Of a stretch of 64,000 nucleotides of DNA, positions 18,216 to 26,437 are shown piece by piece. Numbering within the stretch: the stretch's first letter is position 1; each line of letters starts with the position of its first letter. The notes beneath the pieces are model-generated. The model was given only the letters and a program-made list of their open reading frames with translations. It ran no database searches and was not told the origin of the DNA. The DNA comes from Chitinophaga filiformis (GTDB taxonomy: Bacteria > Bacteroidota > Bacteroidia > Chitinophagales > Chitinophagaceae), in assembly GCF_900102545.1 (NCBI RefSeq), contig NZ_FNBN01000005.1, positions 1-64,000 of the forward strand, read 5' to 3'. The position numbers were made by a program, and so were the translations under genes.

Positions 18216-19430
18216 TTATCTCACTTTAGGATAAGGCATGACATCCGGTTTTCTTACAGTGCCTCTTTTGGCAGGAGGTACTGCATTGGTTCCCTTCATC
18301 AGGTATTGCCATCCGAAACGGTTTTTGATGTTGTCGATAGCCTGGTAGAGCGCGATCATTTCCTGTGTATCATCGAACAAACTGATCTGGTAATTACCCT
18401 GTACCAGGTGACTGAAACGTACGCCTATCAGGCGGATAAGCAATCTCCGGTCATAGAGTTTATGAAAGAGTTCTTTTACTTTTTCAAGTAGTATATGATC
18501 GCTGCCTGAATAAGGGATCGTCATTTGTTTGGTCACTGTTTCAAAGTCGGAATAGCGGATCTTAACTGTAACACAACCGGTGAGTTTGTTTTGCTGACGT
18601 AGTTCAAAAGCGATCTTTTCCGTCATGCGTACCAGTTCTGCGTGTATGAACTGCATGTCGATCGTATCGGAGGAGAAGGTATTTTCTGTAGAGATGGATT
18701 TCTGTTCATGGTACGGAACAACGGGCGATTCATCGATACCATTGGCTTTGTTCCACAGGGAGATGCCATTCTTCCCCAACCATGCTTCGAGGAGGTTAAC
18801 AGGTATTTCGCTCAGCGTTTTTACTGTTTCCACTCCACGGCGTCTTAGCTGACCGGCTGTTTCTTTACCCACCATGGGTAGTTTTTCCACCGGCATAGGA
18901 GCGAGGAAAGCTTTTTCTTCTCCAAAAATGATCTCCATTTGTCCGTTGGGTTTGGCCTCGTTGGTAGCTACTTTAGAGATCATTTTGTTGGAGGCCAGTC
19001 CGAAGGAGACAGGCAATTGTGTTTCCTTCATGATATGCTGGCGTAGTTCTGCTGTCCATTTCATGGACCCGAAGTATTTATCCATGCCTGTCAGGTCCAG
19101 GTAAAATTCATCTATGGATGACTTCTCGTAAAGTGGCGCCTTATCGGCTATGAGTTCGGTAACTTCCCTGGAAAGCTGGCTGTATTTCTCCATATCTCCT
19201 CTCCTGACAATAGCGTGTGGGCATAGTTTGAGCGCCATTTTCATGGGCATGGCGGAGTGGATGCCATAGCGGCGGGCCTCGTAGCTACAGGAGGCTACAA
19301 CGCCACGATCGCTTATGCCTCCTATCAGCAGAGGTTTCCCCTTCAGGCTGTTGTCATCCCTGCATTCTACCGATACGAAGAAGCTGTCCATGTCAAAATG
19401 AGCGATGGACCTGTGCTGCAAAGAAATCAT
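18216..19430 (-). CDS. dinB: DNA polymerase IV (Y-family translesion polymerase)
   Basis: This Y-family polymerase inserts nucleotides opposite damaged bases. Active-site motifs are DMDSFFVSVE at 13-22 and SSIDEFYLD at about 105-113, the latter carrying the catalytic Asp-Glu. The thumb/HhH region includes LPMVGKETAGQLRRRG, and a little-finger domain follows. Near the C-terminus QISLF matches the beta-clamp-binding consensus QxxLF. Length is 404 residues. It is first in an operon with the dnaE-like gene. Its promoter region (19564-19610) holds several TTAGTA/TACTAA half-sites that also occur at the promoter of the S24 regulator at 21035, suggesting damage-responsive repression. No imuA or imuB gene is present. 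Confidence 0.95.
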   Translation of the reverse strand: MISLQHRSIAHFDMDSFFVSVECRDDNSLKGKPLLIGGISDRGVVASCSYEARRYGIHSAMPMKMALKLCPHAIVRRGDMEKYSQLSREVTELIADKAPLYEKSSIDEFYLDLTGMDKYFGSMKWTAELRQHIMKETQLPVSFGLASNKMISKVATNEAKPNGQMEIIFGEEKAFLAPMPVEKLPMVGKETAGQLRRRGVETVKTLSEIPVNLLEAWLGKNGISLWNKANGIDESPVVPYHEQKSISTENTFSSDTIDMQFIHAELVRMTEKIAFELRQQNKLTGCVTVKIRYSDFETVTKQMTIPYSGSDHILLEKVKELFHKLYDRRLLIRLIGVRFSHLVQGNYQISLFDDTQEMIALYQAIDNIKNRFGWQYLMKGTNAVPPAKRGTVRKPDVMPYPKVR

Positions 19431-19563
19431 AAGTTATGATAATGGTTCATGAACGATGAATAGTACACGGGAAACAGCCTACAGACAGGCGGAATGTGCG
19501 TGACATAGGTTATGAGGGCATTGCCTGTCCACCGGTTGTCGCCCATGTACTATAGATCTGAAA

Positions 19564-19571
19564 CAAATTTA
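19564..19571 (-). promoter_or_regulatory. Predicted -7 box of dinB-dnaE operon
   Basis: Read on the minus strand this is TAAATTTG, an exact match to TAnnTTTG. No TTG lies at the usual upstream distance. The box overlaps the first TACTAA half-site at 19570-19575, so a bound repressor would block it. The leader to the dinB ATG is about 130 nt. Confidence 0.6.
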
Positions 19572-19610
19572 CTAATATTTTTAGTTAGTACTAATAATAT
19601 TAGTACGAAT
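19570..19610. promoter_or_regulatory. Cluster of TTAGTA/TACTAA operator-like dyads
   Basis: Half-sites are TACTAA at 19570-19575, TTAGT at 19581-19585, the perfect 10-base palindrome TTAGTACTAA at 19585-19594, and the near-palindrome ATTAGTACGAAT at 19599-19610. The same half-sites form TTAGTA-N3-TACTAA at 21008-21022, over the promoter of the LexA-like regulator gene. The position over the dinB -7 box supports an operator role. Binding itself is inference. Confidence 0.65.
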
Positions 19611-19710
19611 AACCAGCCGATAACAAATTACCGGGGTTAGTGGTTAATTATAAGAGTGCCGTAAGCGGGTACAGTATTTGTCAACTTACTTTCAAACAAA
19701 ACACTTTCTC

Positions 19711-20385
19711 ATGAAAAAGCCTGATATTGGCCAGGAACTGTTGTTATTGTTGTTATTGATAGTACCCATGGTCTATCTGGGAATTATCTGGCCCTCTTTG
19801 CCAGACGTTATGCCGACAAATTTCAGCGTCAGTGGTGTTGCCGAGCGGGTGGGGGCTAAAAGTGACTTTCTTCTCTTAATGACGTTCCTGTTCTTTACTA
19901 ACCTCTTGTTATATTTTCTGTTCCGGTATATCCCACATGTGGATGAGCCGGATATTAACCACAAGGACATGGCGGTATTTCACAGGAAATACTATCAGAT
20001 CCGTTTCATGATCCATATCTACCTGGCTATTTTTACTGCGGCTATCATTTTTATGGCCAGTCAGGGCCATCCGTTTGTGATAGAGCGCTGGGTGTTTACA
20101 GGAGTGGGATTGCTGATAGGTGTGATAGGTATTTACCTGAGACGGCTTGAGCCTAACTATTTCATAGGAGTGCGAACGCCCTGGACGCTGAAGAGTGATG
20201 ACATCTGGCGGGAGACGCATGCTTTTGCCGGAATGCTCTGGTTATGTACAGGCATTGTTATGATTATTGCAGGATTCTTCCTGCCGGTAGTGACGGGTAC
20301 GTTCCTGTTGATCTTTATTGGAGGTATCCTGGCAGCACTGCCTTATATTTATTCTTACCGCTTGTTCAATACTGATAAGGGATAA
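19711..20385 (+). CDS. DUF1648/SdpI-family integral membrane protein
   Basis: A 224-residue membrane protein. An N-terminal DUF1648-like segment (LPDVMPTNFSVSGVAERVGAKS) follows the first hydrophobic helix. Further transmembrane segments follow at about 47-68, 100-120 and 125-145, and the C-terminal SdpI motif NYFIGVRTPWTLKSDDIWRE precedes two more helices. SdpI-like proteins in Bacillus give immunity to the SdpC toxin; most Bacteroidota homologues are uncharacterised. I chose the ATG at 19711; an upstream TTG start at 19678 is unlikely. It is divergent from dinB and shares the 280-bp region containing the TTAGTA dyads, so it may share that control. A terminator follows at 20416. Confidence 0.82.
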   Translation: MKKPDIGQELLLLLLLIVPMVYLGIIWPSLPDVMPTNFSVSGVAERVGAKSDFLLLMTFLFFTNLLLYFLFRYIPHVDEPDINHKDMAVFHRKYYQIRFMIHIYLAIFTAAIIFMASQGHPFVIERWVFTGVGLLIGVIGIYLRRLEPNYFIGVRTPWTLKSDDIWRETHAFAGMLWLCTGIVMIIAGFFLPVVTGTFLLIFIGGILAALPYIYSYRLFNTDKG

Positions 20386-20415
20386 GGTTCTATTAGTGGT
20401 CACTATATAAAAATA

Positions 20416-20450
20416 AAGGCTGTTCATCTGAGATGGACAGCCTTCACTTT
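20416..20450. terminator. Bidirectional terminator between convergent membrane genes
   Basis: Arms AAGGCTGTTCATCT (20416-20429) and AGATGGACAGCCTT (20431-20444) pair throughout with one G-U and are followed by CACTTTT. They lie between the SdpI-like gene (+) and the four-helix protein gene (-). Confidence 0.85.
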
Positions 20451-20473
20451 TATACAGTGTAATGAATGTTATA

Positions 20474-20923
20474 TTAATAACCCAGTAAACCTCTTTCCCA
20501 TGGAATGCGTGTTGCCAGTATGATCAGGGCAAGCGCAAAGAAGATCAGGGATGTTTTGTGTTTCTGTGCATCCAGTGTTGTCTTTTTTACTTTGGCACGT
20601 CCGATGTGTACCAGCGCAATAGCTACGATGGCTACAAATACGTGTTCAACTGCATAATAACGAAGCCCGCCGTTATGCATTACTTCTTTTCCATACTCCT
20701 GGAATGCTTTCAATCCGAAGGCACTGGTTACGAAGTAAAGCAGTAGGCCTATCAGTAATTGTGTATCCAGGAAGATCATAAAGAAAAGACCTGCTTTTTT
20801 ATCTGCGGCGGTATAAGGTGTTTTACTGCTAACGCCTTTCAATGCACGGATCACGGCCCATAATCCTGTCAGTACGATTGCCCACCTTAACAGCGAGTGA
20901 ATAATTAACAACGTGTTATGCAT
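20474..20923 (-). CDS. Four-helix membrane protein, cytochrome b-like, unknown
   Basis: A 149-residue membrane protein with about four hydrophobic helices: HTLLIIHSLLRWAIVLTGLW, a central FMIFLDTQLLIGLLLYFV, YAVEHVFVAIVAIALVHIG, and a C-terminal SLIFFALALIILATRIPWERG. Conserved His residues at 9 (IIHSLLRW), in VEHVF and in LVHIG could in principle ligate heme; Bacteroidota homologues are often named cytochrome B, but no such function is shown here. A TATTTTTG -7-like box lies at 20946-20953 on the minus strand, back-to-back with the promoter of the S24 regulator. Confidence 0.75.
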   Translation of the reverse strand: MHNTLLIIHSLLRWAIVLTGLWAVIRALKGVSSKTPYTAADKKAGLFFMIFLDTQLLIGLLLYFVTSAFGLKAFQEYGKEVMHNGGLRYYAVEHVFVAIVAIALVHIGRAKVKKTTLDAQKHKTSLIFFALALIILATRIPWERGLLGY

Positions 20924-20945
20924 AATATTGAGTTGGATTTACGGG

Positions 20946-20953
20946 CAAAAATA
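20946..20953 (-). promoter_or_regulatory. Predicted -7 box of the four-helix protein gene
   Basis: The minus-strand sequence TATTTTTG matches TAnnTTTG and lies 23 bp before the ATG. No good -33 TTG is visible. Confidence 0.4.
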
Positions 20954-20975
20954 AGTTAAGCTGACCGGAATATAT

Positions 20976-21007
20976 TTGGTAATTATAAAAATTATATGCT
21001 AATTTTG
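20976..21007 (+). promoter_or_regulatory. Promoter of the LexA-like regulator gene
   Basis: A -33 TTG at 20976-20978 and a -7 TAATTTTG at 21000-21007 are separated by 21 bp, fitting the Bacteroidota housekeeping promoter. The perfect dyad TTAGTA-ACG-TACTAA begins one base after the -7 box. Confidence 0.75.
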
Positions 21008-21022
21008 TTAGTAACGTACTAA
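21008..21022. promoter_or_regulatory. Operator-like palindrome TTAGTA-N3-TACTAA
   Basis: A perfect dyad of two 6-base arms covers the expected transcription start of the HTH/S24 regulator. Autoregulation at this site is the natural reading. The same half-sites cluster at the dinB promoter (19570-19610). Confidence 0.7.
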
Positions 21023-21034
21023 ATTATTTAGATT

Positions 21035-21787
21035 ATGTCAGTAGTATGCCGCAATTTAAAATTCCTGCGCAAGCAGAAAGGCTGGACGCAGCAGGAGTTT
21101 GCTGATAAATTAGGGATCAAACGTTCCCTGTTGGGCGCTTACGAAGAAGAACGTGCAGAACCCCGCACAGAAGTGCTCGAACTGGTCAGTGATATGTTCC
21201 GTATATCCATTGACGACTTATTACGCCGCGATGTAGGTTCCCAGAAAGAGAGTTTCCTGGAAAAACGCAGACAGCAGAAGATGGCGAATGACCGTCAGCA
21301 GATAGAGTTCGTACCTGTAAAAGCTGCGGCAGGATACCTGGCAGGCTATAATGATGATGAATTTATTGAAGAACTGAACACTTTCACGCTCCCCATGATG
21401 GGTGCAGGTAGCTACAGGGCATTCGAGATCGCGGGAGATTCTATGTTACCTACTCCTTCCGGCTCGGTGATCGTCTGCCATAAAGTAGATGGCTGGGACG
21501 AGATCCGCAACAATGAGGCACACATAGTCGTGACCAGCCGCGAGGGCATTGTTTATAAACGTGTGCTTAAAAGTAACCGCACTAAAGGAAAGATCACGTT
21601 GGTATCAGACAATCCGCAATACGAACCTTATGCTGTTGGTATGGAGGACGTGCTGGAGATCTGGCAGTCTGATGCTGTTATCAGTAAGACAGGTCAGCAA
21701 AGCCGTCTGAGCGTAAATCACCTGGCTGATATGGTGAGCCATCTGCAGGATCAGGTGAGCATGCTGAAGAAGAGGATCAAGGATTAG
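21035..21787 (+). CDS. LexA/CI-like repressor: XRE HTH plus S24 peptidase domain
   Basis: A 250-residue regulator. The N-terminal XRE helix-turn-helix covers residues 1-60 (LRKQKGWTQQEFADKLGIKR). A linker holds the Ala-Gly dipeptide of a LexA-type cleavage site (PVKAAAGYLAGY, about 94-105). The S24 fold has Ser136 in GDSMLPT and Lys175 in IVYKRV, spaced like the Ser-Lys dyad of LexA. The last 30 residues form a short coiled coil (HLQDQVSMLKKRI). RecA-stimulated self-cleavage is expected for the family; here it is inferred. Its promoter carries TTAGTA-N3-TACTAA, the half-sites of which recur at dinB-dnaE, so it is the likely local damage-response repressor. Phage-derived repressors look similar, but no phage genes are nearby. 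Confidence 0.9.
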   Translation: MSVVCRNLKFLRKQKGWTQQEFADKLGIKRSLLGAYEEERAEPRTEVLELVSDMFRISIDDLLRRDVGSQKESFLEKRRQQKMANDRQQIEFVPVKAAAGYLAGYNDDEFIEELNTFTLPMMGAGSYRAFEIAGDSMLPTPSGSVIVCHKVDGWDEIRNNEAHIVVTSREGIVYKRVLKSNRTKGKITLVSDNPQYEPYAVGMEDVLEIWQSDAVISKTGQQSRLSVNHLADMVSHLQDQVSMLKKRIKD

Positions 21788-21969
21788 GAATAAGACATAG
21801 ATATTGTTGTTGTATTAAGAGTGCGGTATATCCTGGCAAGGATAGTATTGTTGCATTGTTGTGTATTGTAAATTGTTTTGTTGAATTGTCGGGGTGAATG
21901 AAATCATTGTATTGTGATTATGGATTCCGGATTCCGGATTCACCGCGTTCCCCGCCCCGGAATCATTCC

Positions 21970-22175
21970 GCGATGCAAACGCCAATTCCGGGGGGTGCAC
22001 CCGCAATGCAAACATCAAACCCCGGTGTTGCAAACCCGCGATGCAAACACCAATTCCCCGGGGTTGCACCCTGTGATGCAAACACGAATTCCCCGGGTTG
22101 CATCCCGCGCTACAAACATCAATTCCCCCGGGTTGCATCCCGCGATGCAAACATCAATTCCCGGGGTTGCACCCC
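21970..22175 (+). repeat. Imperfect 33-35-bp tandem repeat, about six copies
   Basis: Units begin GCGATGCAAAC (or GCGCTACAAAC) and end TTGCACCCC. Starts are near 21970, 22003, 22038, 22073, 22107 and 22141. The final unit runs into the REP-like palindrome at 22173. The units differ by several substitutions, so the array is old or shuffled. Confidence 0.8.
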
Positions 22176-22232
22176 GCGCTACAAACACTGGGACTCCTAG
22201 CGGAGTCCTATTATGTTTTGTTAATGATGTTT
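22173..22232 (+). repeat. REP-like palindromic element
   Basis: The core GCGCTACAAACACTGGGACT is followed by the hairpin GGACTCCTAGCGGAGTCC and TATTATGTTTTGTTAATG. Near-identical copies lie at 33932 and 34011; a related form in the opposite orientation is tandemly repeated at 39022-39377. Confidence 0.8.
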
Positions 22233-22346
22233 GTTTTAAATATCCTCCCTCCCGAGGCCACGGACTTCAAACACGTCGCTTCTCCTTAGCTTATCAAAGC
22301 GATTGATTTACCCAAATATCCCCGCTGCTGATCATAGCAATTAACA

Positions 22347-23246
22347 TTACCCCAATATCTCTGCCGCTGCTCTGAACGTATTACAATGTGCATTCACAAT
22401 ATCCCTGATATGTGTTGAATACCCTCCGCCCATTGCCACGGCACAGGGAATACTATGTTGCTTCAATGTCTGAAACACCAGTTCATCCCGCTCTCTGCAA
22501 CCCTGTGGCGTGACCTTCAGCTTACCATAACGGTCAGTTTGCAGAATATCTACGCCTGACAGATAAAACACAAAATCAGGTTTTACTTTATTGATCAGCA
22601 CAGGCAGGCAATCCCTTAGTGTGCGGAGATAATCGCTGTCATTCATCCCATCAGGCAGCGGTACGTCCCAGTCAGAGATCTCTTTGTGAAAAGGATAGTT
22701 ATGTGCCCCATGCATGCTGAAAGTATACACATCCGGTCTGCCGGCAAACAAGGCAGCAGTACCATTTCCCTGATGTACATCCAGGTCGATGACCAGCACC
22801 TGTTTCACCAGCTTTTGCTGTAGCAGATAATTCGAAGCAATGGCGAAATCATTCAGCAGGCAGAAACCTTCCCCATGATCAGCAAAGGCATGATGTGTGC
22901 CGCCTGCAACGTTCAGTCCTACGCCATAATTCAGTGCATGCAACGCACAATCTATTGTTCCCTGGCAGATCACGATCTCACGCAGTGTTAGTGCCGGCGA
23001 TTGGGGCAGGCCGATACGGCGTTGTTCCTTATCTGACAATGTCTGATGCTGTAGCTTATACCAGTATCCCGGAGTATGCGTGAGCAGGATAGTTGCTTCA
23101 TCCAATGGAGCGGGTGTATGTACCTGTTTATCGGTGATCACGCCTTCCCGGAGTAACTGCGCCGGGATCAGTTCATACTTCACCATCGGGAACCGGTGAC
23201 CTTCCGGCAACGGGTGCGCATATATAGGATCGTAGGCAACCAGCAT
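22347..23246 (-). CDS. Histone deacetylase-family hydrolase
   Basis: A 299-residue arginase/deacetylase-fold zinc hydrolase of the HDAC/AcuC family. Active-site motifs are AGGTHHAF at about 128 (tandem His), DLDVHQGNGTA at about 161 (metal-binding Asp and His), and SGVDIL near 236 (third metal-binding Asp). Bacterial members deacetylate acetyl-lysine, polyamines or small amides; the substrate cannot be predicted. Its ATG overlaps the stop of pdeM in TAATG, so it is the third gene of the lhr-pdeM-deacetylase operon. That placement in a DNA-repair operon is notable. Confidence 0.9.
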   Translation of the reverse strand: MLVAYDPIYAHPLPEGHRFPMVKYELIPAQLLREGVITDKQVHTPAPLDEATILLTHTPGYWYKLQHQTLSDKEQRRIGLPQSPALTLREIVICQGTIDCALHALNYGVGLNVAGGTHHAFADHGEGFCLLNDFAIASNYLLQQKLVKQVLVIDLDVHQGNGTAALFAGRPDVYTFSMHGAHNYPFHKEISDWDVPLPDGMNDSDYLRTLRDCLPVLINKVKPDFVFYLSGVDILQTDRYGKLKVTPQGCRERDELVFQTLKQHSIPCAVAMGGGYSTHIRDIVNAHCNTFRAAAEILG

Positions 23247-23893
23247 TAATTGACTTTTAAGACGCTATTTTCAGCGATAACGAATACTGCCTCGTCAACA
23301 GCTGGCTCCAGCATAGCGAGGCCCGTAAAACGCCCGAAAGCGGGCAAAATACTACAATGTTTTCCGAAGTAGAAACAGGGCAGGCGTAAGCGTTGCCTTC
23401 CGGCGCCGGCAACAACGATCCCGGGATGCAAATGCCCCGAGAAGGTATAACCTGCTGCATCTTCTTCTGAACAGGGTTCATGTATGAAATGAATATCCCG
23501 GATGGTCAACGTATCAAATACTTCCAGATTTAATGCTTCATAAGTCGCGGCAGGTAGTATATCATGATTGCCTTTTACCAGTTTAAAGCGGATATGTGCA
23601 AATTGCTGACGCCAGAGCTTAAAGTAAGGCACATCATTGTTCTCGCGACTATGGAACATATCTCCTACAATGATGATCTGGGAGGGATTGTAAGCAGTAA
23701 TAAGCAACTGCAGGCGGTACAGGTCGTCCTGCCCGATATTGGCAGGAACAGCTATTCCTGCTTTCCTGAAATGGGCTGATTTTCCCAGGTGGAGGTCTGA
23801 CACGATCAGCGCCTGTTCTTCCTGCCAGAAAATAGCCCTGTGGGCTGATAAATGCCAGGTCTGGTCCTGGTGTCTGTAAATCACTTCCTCCAT
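23246..23893 (-). CDS. pdeM: Ligase-associated DNA damage response phosphoesterase PdeM
   Basis: A calcineurin-like metallophosphoesterase of 215 residues. The metal-binding motifs occur in order: SDLHLGKSAHFR, GDMFHSREN, KGNHDIL and SGHLHPG. Together with the adjacent Lhr-type helicase and the distant ligase/exonuclease pair this is the recognised ligase-associated repair set, in which PdeM is the predicted endonuclease/phosphodiesterase. I chose the ATG at 23893 (MEEVIYRHQDQ); a TTG start at 23905 would add four residues. It lies downstream of lhr and is translationally coupled to the deacetylase gene by TAATG overlap. Confidence 0.9.
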   Translation of the reverse strand: MEEVIYRHQDQTWHLSAHRAIFWQEEQALIVSDLHLGKSAHFRKAGIAVPANIGQDDLYRLQLLITAYNPSQIIIVGDMFHSRENNDVPYFKLWRQQFAHIRFKLVKGNHDILPAATYEALNLEVFDTLTIRDIHFIHEPCSEEDAAGYTFSGHLHPGIVVAGAGRQRLRLPCFYFGKHCSILPAFGRFTGLAMLEPAVDEAVFVIAENSVLKVN

Positions 23894-23926
23894 AATCTGC
23901 CGCAAAACTACTGTATCTCTCCTAAA

Positions 23927-26389
23927 CTATATCTGCGGACGCATTTTTTTGATCCTGTCTTCCAGTTTTTCACTGGTCAACTCCTCTCTGAGGCTATCCA
24001 CCTTGATTGGAAAACAGAATGGCGTCAATGCTTCCGGTTCTGTAATGATAATATCGCTGTTGTAAATACGCTCCAGGCTTTCCCGCAGACGGGCCTCTTC
24101 CATCTGGTAGAAGAATGCCTCATTGAATGCCTGCCGCAACAGCAGGTTCTGCGGATCGTAATCCCTGAATACGTTAAACAGCAGGGACGCTGACGATTGC
24201 AGGTGACGGCTGGCTTTATGCTTACCGGGATAACCCTGGAAAATAAGTCCGGCGATAACTGCAATATCCCTGAACTTACGGCGGGCCATTTCTGTGGAGT
24301 TCACACTGGCCTGCAAGTCATTGCTCAGGTTCTCAAGCGAGAACAGGTCGTGCACATCTCCATCACTGACAGGGATCGGCTGATCAGAAAGCAGCTCGAA
24401 GCCGTAGTCGTTCATCGCCATGGAAAAAGTAATGGGCTGCCGTTTGCTGATACGATAAGCCAGCAAGGCGGCCATCACTTCATGTACAAGCCTTCCTTCA
24501 AAAGGATAGACGAACATGTGGTACCCATCTTTGGTATGGATCATTTCTACCAGTAGTTCGTTGTCTTTCGGAATGTGCGACAACTGTTCCTGCAGGTCAA
24601 AGAGTGGTTGCAGTATCTGGATCTCTGGCATGTCTGACTTGCCGGACAAAGCCTCGGTATAGGTGCGGCGTAATATCTTTCCAAGATTGGCAGAAAGGGG
24701 GAGTCGTCCTCCCATCCAGCTGGGTACAATGGCCCGTTTGGCGTTTGATTTGCGCACAAGTACAGTCATGTCCTTGATCATCACAAACTCCAAAGTACGG
24801 CCTCCCAGGCTGAAAGCATCGCCTGGTTGCAGGCGTGCAACGAACCATTCTTCAATCATACCGATAAATCCTCCGCTCATGAATTTCACTTTCAGCATGG
24901 CATCACTGACGATGGTACCGATGTGCAGGCGGTGTCGCATGGCCAGCATGCGACTACGGCAGATGAAGAAGTCGCCCTCCCTTTCCAGTTTTTTGAACTC
25001 GTCGTAACTGTACAGCGCTTCTCCGCCGGTCGACAGGAAAGATAATATCCAGCCCCATTCATCTTCCGCCATATCGCGGAAGCAGAAAGTATTGGTCACT
25101 TCCTCCCATATTTCCGGCGCATGAAAACCATCGGAGATGCCGAGTGTCATTAGGTATTGGAGGAGTACGTCAAAGGCCAGTAGAACAGGCATACGGCTTT
25201 CCACCAGCTGTTCTTCCATGGCAGCCTTGAGCGCTGCTGCTTCCACCAGTTCCAGGCTGTGTGTGGGGAGGAACCAGATCTTACTGGTAGCGCCGGGCTG
25301 GTGACCACTTCTTCCGGCTCTCTGCAGGAAGCGTGCTACCCCCTTAGGACTACCCACCTGGATCACCGTGTCTACAGGCCTGAAATCTACGCCCAGGTCA
25401 AGGCTGGAAGTGCAGACAACCGCTTTCAGTACGCCGGTATGCAGCGCTTCTTCCACCCATACACGGAGCTCCGCATCAATAGAGCCATGGTGAAGAGCAA
25501 TAGCACCCGCCAGTTCAGGGCATTGCCGTAATATTTCCTGGTACCAGATCTCTGTCTGGGAACGGACGTTCGTAAATATGAGCGTGGTTTGACTGTTCAG
25601 GATCACCGGCAGTGCCTTATACAGCAACCTTGTACCGAGGTGACCTGCCCAGGGGTATTTCTCGATCTCATCCGGCAGGATGCTTTGCAGTTCGATCTTC
25701 TTACCCAGTTTGGCACGTACGATCACGGCTTCGGGGTCTGGTGCGCCTAGTAATACATCCAGGGCTTCTTCCAGGTTACCAATCGTAGCCGAGATGCCCC
25801 ACACTTTCAATGGTGGACGTCCTGCTTTTTTTGCCAGTCCCCGGAGCCTGCTGAGGCCCAGTTCCACCATCACACCGCGCTTGCTGCCCAGCAGCTCATG
25901 CCATTCATCTGCTACTACTGTTGTGAGGTGTGTAAAGACTTTCGCATACTCTTTTTGTCCCATCAGCAGGTGCAGACTTTCCGGTGTGATGATCAATATC
26001 TCCGGCATCTGTTTCTTTTGCTGCTGGCGGGTAGAAATAGGCGTATCCCCGCTGCGGATACCTACCTGCCAGGACATATTGAGTTCCTGCAGGACTTCCT
26101 CCATCGCCCGTGCAATATCTTTGGCCAGTGCCCGTAGCGGAGTGATCCACATCATTTGCAGGCCATTCTTCGTTTTTTGCTGATAATCCTTCGGGTGTTT
26201 ATTGATCCAGTCGATCACCACCGCGAGAAAGAGAGAGAAGGTTTTACCGTAACCGGTAGGGGCGTTTACAAGGCCTGATCTGCCTTGCAGGTAATGCTCC
26301 CAGGCTTCTTCCTGGAAAGCAAAAGGCTTTCTGTCATTTGCAGCGAGCCATTCCGTTATCACTTGCCATCCGCGCGCTTTGTTTTTCAT
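23927..26389 (-). CDS. Ligase-associated DEXH-box helicase (Lhr-like)
   Basis: An 820-residue superfamily 2 helicase. Motif I is APTGYGKT, motif Ia WITPLRALAKD, motif II DEWHE, and motif III SATIGNLEEAL. In the second RecA domain TSSLDLGVDFRPVD and QRAGRSGHQPG are motifs V and VI. A long C-terminal Lhr region follows. The family unwinds DNA or RNA:DNA 3'-5' and is grouped with LigB, a MBL exonuclease and PdeM. I chose the ATG at 26389 (MKNKARGWQVITEWL); upstream frame to 26425 looks untranslated. It is first in the operon with pdeM (33 bp to the chosen pdeM start) and the deacetylase gene. Confidence 0.92.
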   Translation of the reverse strand: MKNKARGWQVITEWLAANDRKPFAFQEEAWEHYLQGRSGLVNAPTGYGKTFSLFLAVVIDWINKHPKDYQQKTKNGLQMMWITPLRALAKDIARAMEEVLQELNMSWQVGIRSGDTPISTRQQQKKQMPEILIITPESLHLLMGQKEYAKVFTHLTTVVADEWHELLGSKRGVMVELGLSRLRGLAKKAGRPPLKVWGISATIGNLEEALDVLLGAPDPEAVIVRAKLGKKIELQSILPDEIEKYPWAGHLGTRLLYKALPVILNSQTTLIFTNVRSQTEIWYQEILRQCPELAGAIALHHGSIDAELRVWVEEALHTGVLKAVVCTSSLDLGVDFRPVDTVIQVGSPKGVARFLQRAGRSGHQPGATSKIWFLPTHSLELVEAAALKAAMEEQLVESRMPVLLAFDVLLQYLMTLGISDGFHAPEIWEEVTNTFCFRDMAEDEWGWILSFLSTGGEALYSYDEFKKLEREGDFFICRSRMLAMRHRLHIGTIVSDAMLKVKFMSGGFIGMIEEWFVARLQPGDAFSLGGRTLEFVMIKDMTVLVRKSNAKRAIVPSWMGGRLPLSANLGKILRRTYTEALSGKSDMPEIQILQPLFDLQEQLSHIPKDNELLVEMIHTKDGYHMFVYPFEGRLVHEVMAALLAYRISKRQPITFSMAMNDYGFELLSDQPIPVSDGDVHDLFSLENLSNDLQASVNSTEMARRKFRDIAVIAGLIFQGYPGKHKASRHLQSSASLLFNVFRDYDPQNLLLRQAFNEAFFYQMEEARLRESLERIYNSDIIITEPEALTPFCFPIKVDSLREELTSEKLEDRIKKMRPQI

Positions 26390-26414
26390 TGGTGATGAAA
26401 TTAGGGAAAAACAA

Positions 26415-26430
26415 AGACATGTCAATGTCT
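26415..26430. promoter_or_regulatory. Inverted repeat AGACAT-N4-ATGTCT
   Basis: 6-base arms at 26415-26420 and 26425-26430 lie between the divergent lhr operon and a small ORF. The position fits an operator over the lhr promoter; the arm length is short, so chance is possible. Confidence 0.3.
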
Positions 26431-26437
26431 GGCAACT

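Larger units (their letters stand above)
21788..22346. other. Gene-free repeat-rich intergenic region
   Basis: 559 bp between the regulator and the deacetylase-like gene. It holds a 33-35-bp tandem array and a REP-like palindrome (separate entries). Frames open through it on both strands translate repeats only (QTPIPG-like peptides) and are not genes. Confidence 0.8.

Noticed and set aside
21970..22175. Possible CRISPR array
   Set aside because: Units are back-to-back without unique spacers, and no cas gene is nearby.
21898..22306. Overlapping ORFs with GGAPAMQTSNPG-like repeats
   Set aside because: They translate the 33-35-bp intergenic array in several frames; no frame is favoured and none has a start context.
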